From assembly GCA_031551135.1 (NCBI GenBank), contig JAVBOA010000045.1:1-64000 (forward strand): 64,000 bases of DNA, in the 5' to 3' direction. This document shows positions 34,741-43,810 of this stretch, one piece after another. Each line of letters begins with the position of its first letter. Positions within the stretch are counted from its first letter, which is position 1. A program made the translations under genes and the position numbers. The notes beneath the pieces are model-generated. The model did not search any database and was not told the origin of the DNA. It worked only from the letters and a program-made list of their open reading frames with translations. Source of the stretch: JAITVM01 sp031551135 (GTDB lineage: Bacteria > Bacillota > Clostridia > Lachnospirales > JAITVM01).

Positions 34741-36231
34741 ATGGGAAAATATCTCATGGCATTAGACCAAGGAACTACAAGTTCTAGGTGTATTATTTTT
34801 GACAAAGGTGGCAACATTTTGTCTGTTGCTCAAAAAGAATTTACTCAAATTTTTCCACAGGCAGGCTGGGTTGAGCATGATCCTATGGAAATTTGGGCAA
34901 GCCAAATAGCTGTTGCTGCTGAAGCAAAAGCTAGACTCGCTGTCGAAGCTTCCGATATCGATTCGATTGGTATTACTAACCAAAGAGAAACTACCGTTGT
35001 TTGGAACAAAAACACCGGCAAACCTGTTTATAACGCTATAGTATGGCAATGCCGCCGTACAGCAGAATATTGTGATACCTTAAAAGCTTCGGGTTTTGAC
35101 CAAAAAATCCGCGAAAAAACCGGTCTTGTAGTAGATGCGTATTTCTCCGGAACAAAAATCCGCTGGATTTTGGAGAATGTTGAAGGTGCAAGGGAAGAAG
35201 CTGAAAAAGGAAATCTGCTCTTTGGAACTATAGATTCATGGCTTATCTGGAATTTAACAAAAGGTCAAGTGCATGTAACTGATTATAGTAACGCTTCAAG
35301 AACTTTATTGTTTAATATTCACACTCTCGAGTGGGATGATGAAATACTTACCGAATTAAATATTCCTAAATCAATGCTTCCGGAAGCTAAACCTTCCTCT
35401 TATGTATACGGAAACGCTAATGCTGAATTTTTCGGCGGCGAAATTCCTATAGCCGGTGTTGCCGGTGACCAGCAAGCCGCTTTGTTCGGACAATGCTGTT
35501 TCGAGCCGGGTATGGTTAAAAATACTTACGGAACAGGCTGTTTTATTTTAATGAATACAGGCGAAACTCCGGTTGCTTCCAAAAATGGTTTGCTTACAAC
35601 AATTGCTTGGGGCGCAGACGGAAAAGTCGAATATGCTTTAGAGGGCAGTGTTTTCGTTGCCGGTGCTGCAATCCAGTGGCTTCGTGACGGACTCAGAATG
35701 ATTGACAATGCGGCGTTTACAGAAGCTTATGCTAATAAAGTGACAGACAGCAACGGCGTTTATGTAGTTCCGGCTTTCGTTGGACTCGGCGCTCCTTATT
35801 GGGATCAGTACGCACGCGGAATTATCGTTGGCTTGACCCGCGGCGTTGAAAAAGAACATTTTATTCGCGCTACCGTGGAATCTTTGGCATATCAATCTTA
35901 TGATGTTATCGAGGCTATGATTAACGATTCCGGAAACGACCTCAAGAGTTTGAAAGTAGACGGCGGAGCAACTGCTAATAATTTCTTGATGCAATTCCAA
36001 GCAGATATTGCAAATACAGAAGTTGTTCGTCCTTCTATAATTGAATCTACTGCATTGGGTGCTGTTTATTTGGCAGGCCTTGCAACAGGATATTATGAAA
36101 ATAAAGATGATATTGTTAAAAATGTAAGCATTGACCGTGTATTTAAGCCTAGTATCGATGAATCTGCCCGCGCAGCTATGGTTGGCGGATGGAAAGAAGC
36201 TGTTAAACGTTCTTTCGGATGGGCTAAATAA
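34741..36231 (+). CDS. glpK: Glycerol kinase
   Basis: A 496-residue FGGY kinase making glycerol-3-phosphate. The N-terminal ATPase motif LDQGTTSSRCIIFD, QIFPQAGWVEHDP, ITNQRET, WQCRRT, and the C-terminal GGATANNFLMQFQAD and ALGAVYLAG match the family closely. Codons are richer in GCT/GGT types than in neighbours, suggesting strong expression. AAAGGAGG gives an excellent ribosome site. The stop codon TAA is shared with the first bases of a minimal palindrome M. No glpF or glpD is adjacent; an unknown membrane protein follows. Confidence 0.97.
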   Translation: MGKYLMALDQGTTSSRCIIFDKGGNILSVAQKEFTQIFPQAGWVEHDPMEIWASQIAVAAEAKARLAVEASDIDSIGITNQRETTVVWNKNTGKPVYNAIVWQCRRTAEYCDTLKASGFDQKIREKTGLVVDAYFSGTKIRWILENVEGAREEAEKGNLLFGTIDSWLIWNLTKGQVHVTDYSNASRTLLFNIHTLEWDDEILTELNIPKSMLPEAKPSSYVYGNANAEFFGGEIPIAGVAGDQQAALFGQCCFEPGMVKNTYGTGCFILMNTGETPVASKNGLLTTIAWGADGKVEYALEGSVFVAGAAIQWLRDGLRMIDNAAFTEAYANKVTDSNGVYVVPAFVGLGAPYWDQYARGIIVGLTRGVEKEHFIRATVESLAYQSYDVIEAMINDSGNDLKSLKVDGGATANNFLMQFQADIANTEVVRPSIIESTALGAVYLAGLATGYYENKDDIVKNVSIDRVFKPSIDESARAAMVGGWKEAVKRSFGWAK

Positions 36232-36260
36232 TACTATTTTCATCTTGAATGGAAATAGTA
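36231..36260 (+). repeat. Minimal deletion derivative of palindrome M
   Basis: ATACTATTTTCAT, four bases, then ATGGAAATAGTA: only the two terminal repeats of the family remain, with one substitution in the right one. It starts in the glpK stop codon. Confidence 0.6.
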
Positions 36261-36275
36261 AAAAAATTAATATTT

Positions 36276-36358
36276 CCGAAAACGGACGAGTTGCAATAAT
36301 CATTTCGCATAATCTTTGCGAAACACCGTAGTGATTTTTGTTTGAAAGCCGTTTTCGG
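36276..36358 (+). other. Structured intergenic segment between glpK and the membrane-protein gene
   Basis: CCGAAAACGG (36276-36285) and CCGTTTTCGG (36349-36358) form a 10-bp outer stem, and TTTCGCA with TGCGAAA (36303-36309, 36317-36323) an inner hairpin. The outer stem encloses the inner one. It is not followed by a T-run. It could be an RNA regulatory element, a processing site, or an incidental repeat. Confidence 0.5.
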
Positions 36359-36410
36359 TTTATATTAAATACAGCTATCATAATTTTATATTGAAAGTAG
36401 GGTGTTATTT

Positions 36411-37283
36411 ATGGATATGTTAGCAATTATTGCTGCGTTTGGCGGCGGGGTTTTCGGTGCTGCAATCGGCGCATTAAATGCATTTATCATGACAGGTCTT
36501 CTTGCAATAGTTGGTTTTATTCTTGGCTTGGCCGGTGTCGGCGATTTAACCGGCGGTCTTATTACTTTCGGCGGACTTTTGGGTCCTCATGTTGCGTTTG
36601 CCGGCGGTGTTGCTGCTGCTGCTTATGCAGGAAATAAAGGCAAAGGCTTAGCTTCTGGAACAGATATCGTTACAGCTCTTAACGGCCTTACCGATTATAC
36701 TGTTTTATTGGTTGGCGGAGCTTTTGGTATTATCGGTGCTATTACAGTTTATCTTTTGGGCGGAGTATTAAAAATACCTGCTGACGGTCCTGCAATGGGC
36801 GTTATCGTTACCGCTATAATTACTCGTTTTGTATTCGGCAAAACTGGTCTTACAGGAAAATATACAGGCTCAGAGCCTCGTACATGGTTCCCTAAAGGAA
36901 AAGGACTTTTCCAAAGTATTACTCTCAGCCTTGCATTAGGTATTGTAGTATCATGTATCGGTCAGCAATTTATAAATGCCGGTGTTACTTTTGAAGTTCT
37001 TGGAGGATTTTATCCTGTTGTATGTTTTGGTATCTCTGCATTCAGTTTAATTTTTGTAACAGCCGGTCTCGCCGCTCCTGCTACTCACCACATCACTTTG
37101 CCTGCTGCTATAGCTTTTTGCAAAACAGGAAATATTTTTGTTGGTATAGTTGTAGCTGTAATTTGCGCTTTGATTGGTGACGTTGTTGGTAATACATTCA
37201 ATAGCCACTGCGACTCACATATCGACCCTCCTGCTATCACAATCTTTAGCATGACTTTATTACTTAATATAATGTTTCCATAA
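36411..37283 (+). CDS. Uncharacterised polytopic membrane protein, candidate transporter
   Basis: 290 residues almost entirely of Gly/Ala-rich hydrophobic helices (about eight to ten), with internal similarity of Gly-rich segments. Notable conserved-looking polar motifs are GPHVAFAGG, PATHHITLPAAIAF and, near the C-terminus, HCDSHIDPPAITIF. I recognise the last as typical of uncharacterised permease-like proteins in Clostridia and archaea, but cannot name a family with certainty. Placement directly after glpK, similar strong codon bias and no glpF suggest a role in glycerol uptake. ATG follows AGTAGGGTG. Confidence 0.65.
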   Translation: MDMLAIIAAFGGGVFGAAIGALNAFIMTGLLAIVGFILGLAGVGDLTGGLITFGGLLGPHVAFAGGVAAAAYAGNKGKGLASGTDIVTALNGLTDYTVLLVGGAFGIIGAITVYLLGGVLKIPADGPAMGVIVTAIITRFVFGKTGLTGKYTGSEPRTWFPKGKGLFQSITLSLALGIVVSCIGQQFINAGVTFEVLGGFYPVVCFGISAFSLIFVTAGLAAPATHHITLPAAIAFCKTGNIFVGIVVAVICALIGDVVGNTFNSHCDSHIDPPAITIFSMTLLLNIMFP

Positions 37284-37482
37284 GAAAAACATATGCCACT
37301 GGTTTAGAAAAATCAGTGGCTTGATTAAAAAAATAGTATTTTTATTAACAATGTGTTAGAATTAAATAGTACAAATATTTTGGCTTGTATCCCAAGCCAA
37401 TATTTTACTAAAAAAATAATTTTTTAACTTAGGAAGAATTTTGTTTTATTTGGACAGAATAATTATAAGGAGGTCAGAAAAA

Positions 37483-38355
37483 ATGTGGAAAGATACTTAT
37501 TTAGTCGGCGTTGAGTTGATAGATAATCAGCATAAAGAATTGTTCAGAAGAGTGGAAAAACTGCTCGCGGTCATCGGCAAAAGCGATGCAAATTATAAAG
37601 AAGAATGTGAAGCCGCTGTTGCTTTTTTGAAAAATTATACCGTAGAGCATTTTGGTGCAGAGGAAGCTTATCAGGAATCAATCAATTATGACGGTCTTGA
37701 AGAACATAAAAAAATCCATAAGCTTTTTATAGATGCTATCGATTTTCACGAAAAACAAATGGTAGAATCGGACTTTGCCGCTCCATATGTTCAAGCGTTT
37801 GCCGGTATGCTGACAGCTTGGCTCATTAACCATATCGGTGATGAAGACCAGCAAATACCAAAAGGCAACCGCAAAGAGCATGAAGTTTCGGGCACGGATT
37901 TTTCCGATATTCTCTTAAATTCAACTAAAGAAGCTTTTTCTCGAGTTGCGGGAACCAGCGGTGATTTTAAAATGGAATCTGCTACCGATGAAATATCCGG
38001 CGATTTGATTATAAGAATGGATATTAACGATGGTGTTCATGAGGCTGTTGAATTCGTATTCCCTAAAGAAATTGCTCTTAAACTCACAGGCTCTATGAAA
38101 GGCGGAGAGCAGAGCGAATTAGACGATTATGTTAATGGTGCATTATCGGAAATCGTTAATATCATTAGTAAAAAATCTAAAGTTGCACCGCCGCCTTCCG
38201 GTACGAATGTATATTCAAGACCGACACATATTAAATCATATAATTTGGCTTCTTCCGGCACTAATATTTATGCAAAACTTGCTTCGGAAGTTGTTCAAAG
38301 ATATAAAATCTCTATGGATTTTGGAGATCTTGGAATTAATGTTTATAATAAATAA
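37483..38355 (+). CDS. Bacteriohemerythrin fused to a CheX-like domain
   Basis: 290 residues. The N-terminal hemerythrin domain has all seven di-iron ligands: H17 (DNQH), H56 and E60 (HFGAE), H75 and H79 (HKKIH), H117 and D122 (HIGDED). Such domains bind O2. The C-terminal half (about 145-290) resembles CheX/CheC-type phosphatase-like domains: GDLIIRMDINDG, EFVFPKEIALKLTG, ALSEIVNIISKK. A fusion of the two suggests an oxygen-responsive signalling or binding protein. No chemotaxis gene is adjacent. AAGGAGGTC is a strong site. It is followed by a terminator. Confidence 0.83.
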   Translation: MWKDTYLVGVELIDNQHKELFRRVEKLLAVIGKSDANYKEECEAAVAFLKNYTVEHFGAEEAYQESINYDGLEEHKKIHKLFIDAIDFHEKQMVESDFAAPYVQAFAGMLTAWLINHIGDEDQQIPKGNRKEHEVSGTDFSDILLNSTKEAFSRVAGTSGDFKMESATDEISGDLIIRMDINDGVHEAVEFVFPKEIALKLTGSMKGGEQSELDDYVNGALSEIVNIISKKSKVAPPPSGTNVYSRPTHIKSYNLASSGTNIYAKLASEVVQRYKISMDFGDLGINVYNK

Positions 38356-38361
38356 TAATTT

Positions 38362-38392
38362 AAGGCTGTTCTTTTCGGAACGGCCTTTTTTT
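38362..38392 (+). terminator. Intrinsic terminator after the hemerythrin gene
   Basis: AAGGCTGTTC (38363-38372) pairs with GGAACGGCCTT (38377-38387) with a small mismatch, around a TTTT loop, followed by TTTTT. Confidence 0.88.
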
Positions 38393-38423
38393 GTGGTCAT
38401 AGCGTTGTATATCCAATGTTATT

Positions 38424-38496
38424 CCTTAATTATATATTCGATATAGAATATAAATTAAGGGGGAAGAGGATTATATTTACAAGGTAATTATAATCC
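38424..38496 (+). promoter_or_regulatory. Two tandem hairpins in the cotH-like leader
   Basis: Hairpin 1: CCTTAATTATATATTC (38424-38439) with GAATATAAATTAAGG (38446-38460), one bulge. Hairpin 2: GGATTATATTTAC (38468-38480), loop AAG, GTAATTATAATCC (38484-38496), one mismatch. The only good ribosome site, AAGGGGGAAGA (38457-38467), lies between them, 37 bases before the ATG. If hairpin 2 folds, it is brought to roughly normal distance (GCAAAAA then ATG). Confidence 0.55.
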
Positions 38497-38503
38497 GCAA
38501 AAA

Positions 38504-41500
38504 ATGAAAAAAGTTTTATTTTTTTTAGTTGCAGTTTTTTTGATGCTTTCAGCAGTGTTTTTTGAAAGCAATACGGAGAAATACAGAAAAGTCAGGGCAG
38601 AATCGGTTTTGGATGAAGATAATCAAATTTTAGAAGAAACAGGCGAAATTTTAAAAGAAAATACAAATGATGAAATTTTAGAAGCAGATATTGAATATCC
38701 AGAAAATACGACTGGCGAAATTACTGAAACAGATATTGAGTATCCTGAAAATATGACCGGCGAAATTACGGAATCAGATATTGAATATCCTGAAAATGCA
38801 GAACCGACGGAGACGAATATTATTGACGAGAGCGAAATTTTGCAGCCTACAGAAATCATTTTGGAAAATAATCAAAATGAAGTAGATTCAGGATTTACAC
38901 TAAGAAAAGAATTTACGATTCAATCCTCGGCGGATGATGCCGAAGTTAGTGCATCTTCTGTTAATTTAACGAGCAGCGGACTTGAATTGCACGGAAAAGT
39001 ATCGAGCACAGAAAGTACTGTCTATTTAAGATTTACGAATGTAAATATTCCAAGCGACGCAAAAATTTCAAGAGCATATTTATCCTTCACTTCACGAGAC
39101 TCATCTACGGCAGGCACAGTACTTAATATTCAAGGCGAATTGGGAAATGGTAATCCTTTGACAAGAAATACCGCTGATTATTCAGCGCGCGTTTTTACAG
39201 AGGATTTTGTTCAATCAACGTCTTCAGCCATAAGAAGCAATGAAATTTATCAAACTTCGGATATTTATCCGATTTTCGGTCAGATGTTGGCGAACAATTC
39301 CGATTCCTATGTTTTCAAAATAAAAGGAAATATGAACGGTTCTCTGGTTGCACGCTCATTTGATTCGGATAAGCTGAGAGCACCGAAACTTATAGTTGAA
39401 TATTCTTCAAATACCGGTGAATTTTCTCTTCCTATCGCTATTTCGGGCGACGACGGCGAAGAAAGAGCAACAGGCTCAGTTTCATTAAGCGGTTCTTTGC
39501 ATTTGGGCGGATATTCTTCGTCTTCCAATTCCGAATCGAGCCGAGTTATTATGGGCTTGAGATTTAATAATGTAACAATTCCCGAAAATGCCGAAATCAC
39601 GAATGCCTATATTGAATTTACACCAAGAACACGGATTTCAACTCAAATAGAATCATATATGGATATAAAATGTGAAAACGGAAATGCCGCCGCATACACA
39701 ACGGCATCAAAAAATATCACGAATAGGAATTATGGAAAAATATCTGTAAATTACAGACAGCCGACGATTTCCACAACTCAAAGATTTTCCACTCCTAATT
39801 TGAGGACAGTAATTGACGAATGCCGTTTATCAGGCTGGCAATCCGGACAAGCTTTGGGATTCAAAATAAGCGGCGATAAATATATCGGTTCGGTTTATGA
39901 CGGTTCGAATTTGGAAAGCGCACCAAGGCTTGTAATCCAATTTAAATCGGGCAAAGGTGCGTATATCGAAGATGAAATATCGAATCCTTCTTTATTGAAA
40001 AATATTTATATAAATGAAATTTCTACAGAAGGAACTGCAAGTTCTAAAGATGATTGGATAGAATTGTACAACGATAATAATTATATACTTGTTTTAAATG
40101 AATCCGTTTATTTCACGAACGATACTAAAAAACCGGAAAAATTTGAGCTTAAAGGAATTTCGATTCCTGCAAAGGGTTATAAAACAATCTATTGTGATGA
40201 AAAAACGGAATTGGGAAGCGACCACGCAAGTTTCTCTTTGAAAGCAAGCGGAGAAGTTTTTATAAATACAAAAGTTGACGGTGCTATTCAAACAATAAAT
40301 TCTCTAAAATATGATAAACAATTATATAATGAAACATTTGGCCGAAAACCGGATGCCGGAAATAATTTAGTTCCTTTCGCAAACGAGACTTTTGAAAAAT
40401 CAAATAATAACGCGCCTGAGCTTTATCCTATAAATGTAAGTACAGAACGCGGCGTTTATGACAGCGGTTTCGAATTGAGCATTTCATCAAAGCCAAATGT
40501 CAATATTCGTTATACTTTGGACGGAACTTTTCCGACGAATACAAAAGGAACTGTATATGCTGCGCCAATCCGTATCGATAAAACCTCGGTTATAAAGATT
40601 TATGCTTATGATAATTACGGAAACAGCAATGTTATTGCGCATACTTATGTTTTGCGGAATAATTATAATAATGAAAGCGGATGGAGTTATAAAACGAATA
40701 TCAATGGTCAATTTTATGCTGAAACGATTGATGATTTTCCGATTGTTTCAATAACTTCGGACCGCTCTTCGCTGAGTTCTTCAACGTATGCACAGTCAAC
40801 TTTTGAATATCTTGATTCACATATAAACCCGGGAGCGTCAAATTTATTTACGAATTCGGGCGCAAAGAAATTCGGGCAGGCAACAGCGGGCTGGACAAAT
40901 TCTAATGTTACCGCAAAATTCCATCGTGATTATGACACAAAAAAACTTTCGTACGATTTTTTCGATGAAATCATCGGCGAAGCTTTTCCGCTTGTTTCGA
41001 AATTTGGAAAAATTGATTTAAAAGAGGGCGAAGACGGGCCGCAATCCGATATTTGGGATTTAGGATACAATCGCTACAGCGAAAAAGCCGTAAATACTTT
41101 GGCGATTCAGATGGATAAATTCGCGCTTCATACAAGATATGTTTATTATATTTACAATGGTAAATTTATGGGACTGAAAACCCTGCGGGAATCTTTCAGC
41201 AATTCGATGTTCGAAGAATATTTTGGAGATGACAGCGATAATTATACAAAAGTGACTATGCAAGACGGCGGATTTTCGAGCGGCGGAATCGAAGACGCAG
41301 ATGACGGTGACCCGGCTTTATGGAAAAGAATTTATGATTTAGCGAATAGTAAGAATTTTCAAGAATTTAAAAAATATGTTGATGTTGAAGATTTAATTAA
41401 AATGCAAATTTTGTTTATGTTTATAGATTCGGAGCGGGAAGTCGAAGCCGTTTTGCATAACGATGCGGCTACGGGCGGCGGCGTAAAGATGATTTCTAAT

Positions 41501-42196
41501 ATAAATGACTTAGACGGTGCATTTTTTAATGATAAAAAAACCGGTACTGAAAAAGCACATTTTATTGGCGGCGGCGGAAATTACCGCTATAAATGGGGTG
41601 ACTCTACATCGATGATGGGTGCAGGAAAATTATTTGGAAATTTTTCCGGAAACAGCACAAATTTAACTGCGGGAAATTTGGAATTTAAAACTCTGGTAAA
41701 AGATCAAGTTTTAAAACAAATCGGACCAGTCAGTGGTGATTTTAGAGGAGCTGACGGCGCACCTTTGTCGGTTGATAATGTTAAAAAAGTCATAATGGAA
41801 AACCAAGCCGAATTGGATAAGCCATATCAGTTGGACGCTGCATTTATGGGATTTAGCCGAAACGCTTATCAAGATTGGTTGAATTGGCAGAAAAATATCC
41901 TAATTCAAGTAGAGGACAGAGTTAAATTCAGCCTCGAAAAATGGAAAGAATATAATATGGCTCACACTTTGGAAGCGGTTGGCGTAAATAAATCAAATGA
42001 GGGAATTACATTAACAAACCCAAATTCAACAGATGTTTATTATACTTTGGACGGAACTGACCCGATGGGAGCCGACGGCGTTATTTCCAAATCGGCGGTT
42101 AAATATACAAACGGTACAGTGATAGCGCAAGGCGGAAAAATAATAATCAGACCATTTACAACAAACAATTGGGGACCATTAACTATAGCCGAATAA
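38504..42196 (+). CDS. Large secreted CotH-kinase-domain protein
   Basis: A 1230-residue secreted protein. In order: signal peptide (about 1-22); acidic stalk with three 15-residue repeats from 62 (DIEYPEN plus TGEITE); two similar beta-sandwich domains (about 160-300 and 310-480, sharing RFxNVxIPxxAxIxxAYxxF), like DNRLRE domains; a lamin-tail-like domain (about 497-610, INEISTEG...DWIELYN); a chitobiase C-terminal-type domain (about 640-720, IRYTLDGTFPT); a CotH kinase domain (about 743-1140, with NDLDGAF and YNGKFMGLKTLRES); and a second chitobiase-type domain at the end. CotH kinases phosphorylate secreted proteins such as spore coat. The substrate here is unknown. Confidence 0.85.
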   Translation: MKKVLFFLVAVFLMLSAVFFESNTEKYRKVRAESVLDEDNQILEETGEILKENTNDEILEADIEYPENTTGEITETDIEYPENMTGEITESDIEYPENAEPTETNIIDESEILQPTEIILENNQNEVDSGFTLRKEFTIQSSADDAEVSASSVNLTSSGLELHGKVSSTESTVYLRFTNVNIPSDAKISRAYLSFTSRDSSTAGTVLNIQGELGNGNPLTRNTADYSARVFTEDFVQSTSSAIRSNEIYQTSDIYPIFGQMLANNSDSYVFKIKGNMNGSLVARSFDSDKLRAPKLIVEYSSNTGEFSLPIAISGDDGEERATGSVSLSGSLHLGGYSSSSNSESSRVIMGLRFNNVTIPENAEITNAYIEFTPRTRISTQIESYMDIKCENGNAAAYTTASKNITNRNYGKISVNYRQPTISTTQRFSTPNLRTVIDECRLSGWQSGQALGFKISGDKYIGSVYDGSNLESAPRLVIQFKSGKGAYIEDEISNPSLLKNIYINEISTEGTASSKDDWIELYNDNNYILVLNESVYFTNDTKKPEKFELKGISIPAKGYKTIYCDEKTELGSDHASFSLKASGEVFINTKVDGAIQTINSLKYDKQLYNETFGRKPDAGNNLVPFANETFEKSNNNAPELYPINVSTERGVYDSGFELSISSKPNVNIRYTLDGTFPTNTKGTVYAAPIRIDKTSVIKIYAYDNYGNSNVIAHTYVLRNNYNNESGWSYKTNINGQFYAETIDDFPIVSITSDRSSLSSSTYAQSTFEYLDSHINPGASNLFTNSGAKKFGQATAGWTNSNVTAKFHRDYDTKKLSYDFFDEIIGEAFPLVSKFGKIDLKEGEDGPQSDIWDLGYNRYSEKAVNTLAIQMDKFALHTRYVYYIYNGKFMGLKTLRESFSNSMFEEYFGDDSDNYTKVTMQDGGFSSGGIEDADDGDPALWKRIYDLANSKNFQEFKKYVDVEDLIKMQILFMFIDSEREVEAVLHNDAATGGGVKMISNINDLDGAFFNDKKTGTEKAHFIGGGGNYRYKWGDSTSMMGAGKLFGNFSGNSTNLTAGNLEFKTLVKDQVLKQIGPVSGDFRGADGAPLSVDNVKKVIMENQAELDKPYQLDAAFMGFSRNAYQDWLNWQKNILIQVEDRVKFSLEKWKEYNMAHTLEAVGVNKSNEGITLTNPNSTDVYYTLDGTDPMGADGVISKSAVKYTNGTVIAQGGKIIIRPFTTNNWGPLTIAE

Positions 42197-42211
42197 AAAG
42201 AACTTAACAAG

Positions 42212-42250
42212 AATGCCTTATATGACTTTTAGTTATATAGGGCATTTTAT
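42212..42250 (+). terminator. Intrinsic terminator after the CotH-type gene
   Basis: AATGCCTTATAT (42212-42223) with ATATAGGGCATT (42235-42246), enclosing GAC...AGTT, followed by TTA and a modest T-run. The stem has about 12-15 bp. Confidence 0.75.
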
Positions 42251-42406
42251 CTATAAAAAAGTAGTGCAAAATTTATGTAAAGCATTTATAATGGTAATAT
42301 TATTCTAGTATTAGAAAAAGATGCAGATTTGACAAATTTGTAGCGAATTAAAAATTAAAGTCTTTTTCGCATCAAAAAAAGATTCGGAATTATAGGAGTG
42401 AAAAAA

Positions 42407-43795
42407 ATGTATACAAGAGTAAAAGATATATATTCCGGAAGTACGGATTATATCGGAAAAAAAATTGTTCTCGGCGGTTGGGTTAAAACACTTAGAGATA
42501 ATAAAAATTTTGGCTTTATCGAATTAAACGACGGTTCGTTTTTTAAATCGGTTCAAATAGTTTTTGATAATCAATTGAATAATTTTGAAGAAATTAAAAA
42601 AATATCAATAGGTTCCAGCCTTACCGTAAGAGGAACTGTTGTTGAAAGCAAAGGCTCGAAACAGGCTTTTGAAATAAATGCAGAAGATATTATGGTTGAA
42701 GGCAAAGCGGATTCTGATTTTCCTTTGCAGAAAAAACGCCATACTCTGGAGTTTTTGCGCACAATTGCGCATATGAGACCCAGAACAAATACTTTTTCTG
42801 CCGTATTCAGAGTACGTTCAATCTGCTCTTTTGCGATACACAAATTTTTTAATGAGCGTGGATTTGTTTATGTTCACACGCCGATAATTACTGCAAGCGA
42901 CGCAGAAGGCGCAGGCGAAATGTTTCAAGTAACAACATTGAGCCTTGAGAATCCGCCGAAAACTCAAGACGGAAAAATTGATTATAAAGAAGATTTTTTT
43001 GGAAAAATGGCGAATCTTACGGTAAGCGGACAATTATCAGCAGAGAATTTTGCAACGGCTTTTCGTGATGTTTATACTTTTGGGCCGACTTTTAGGGCGG
43101 AAAATTCAAATACTTCCAGGCACGCCGCAGAATTTTGGATGATGGAGCCCGAAATGGCTTTTGTAGAGCTTGACGGAAATATGAAAATAGCGGAAGAAAT
43201 GCTGAAATATATAATTAATTATGTATTGGAAAACGCCAAAGAAGAAATGGAGTTTTTTAATAATTTTATAGATAAGGGTCTTTTGGAAAGATTGGACAAT
43301 ATTGTATCAAACGACTTTGCCAGAATAACATATACTGAAGCTGTGGATTTATTATTGAAATCGGATGAAAAATTCGAATACCCGGTAGAATGGGGAATAG
43401 ATTTGCAATCCGAGCACGAAAGATATATAACCGAAAAGGTATACAAAAAACCTGTTTTTGTGACAGATTATCCAAAAGAAATAAAAGCTTTTTATATGAG
43501 GCAAAATGATGACGGAAAAACTGTTGCCGCAATGGACTTATTGGTACCGGGAATCGGCGAAATTATGGGCGGAAGCCAAAGAGAAGAACGTTTGGATATT
43601 TTGGAAAAACGAATTGAAGAACTGGGAATGGATATTAAAGATTATTGGTGGTATTTGGATTTGCGCAGATTCGGCACAGTCAAACATTCGGGCTTTGGGC
43701 TTGGCTTTGAACGATGTGTAATGTATCTTACGGGAATGTCGAATATACGTGATGTAATTCCGTTTCCGCGTACCGTGAAGAATGCAGAATTTTGA
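42407..43795 (+). CDS. asnS: Asparaginyl-tRNA synthetase
   Basis: A 462-residue class II synthetase. The N-terminal OB-fold anticodon domain shows LGGWVKTLRDNKNFGFIELNDG. Catalytic motif 2 is TFGPTFRAENSNTSRHAAEFWMMEPEMAF, and motif 3 is GLGFERCVMYLTG. The start was chosen at the ATG with TAGGAGTG upstream; an in-frame GTG nine bases earlier lies inside that site. I looked for a T-box leader and did not find one. A -10-like TATAAT at 42287-42292 lacks a good -35. A Nudix gene follows. Confidence 0.96.
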   Translation: MYTRVKDIYSGSTDYIGKKIVLGGWVKTLRDNKNFGFIELNDGSFFKSVQIVFDNQLNNFEEIKKISIGSSLTVRGTVVESKGSKQAFEINAEDIMVEGKADSDFPLQKKRHTLEFLRTIAHMRPRTNTFSAVFRVRSICSFAIHKFFNERGFVYVHTPIITASDAEGAGEMFQVTTLSLENPPKTQDGKIDYKEDFFGKMANLTVSGQLSAENFATAFRDVYTFGPTFRAENSNTSRHAAEFWMMEPEMAFVELDGNMKIAEEMLKYIINYVLENAKEEMEFFNNFIDKGLLERLDNIVSNDFARITYTEAVDLLLKSDEKFEYPVEWGIDLQSEHERYITEKVYKKPVFVTDYPKEIKAFYMRQNDDGKTVAAMDLLVPGIGEIMGGSQREERLDILEKRIEELGMDIKDYWWYLDLRRFGTVKHSGFGLGFERCVMYLTGMSNIRDVIPFPRTVKNAEF

Positions 43796-43810
43796 TTTGG
43801 AGTGGAATAA

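Noticed and set aside
42251..42406. A T-box leader upstream of asnS
   Set aside because: The interval is short and I see no specifier stem or conserved T-box sequence such as AGGGTGGNACCGCG.
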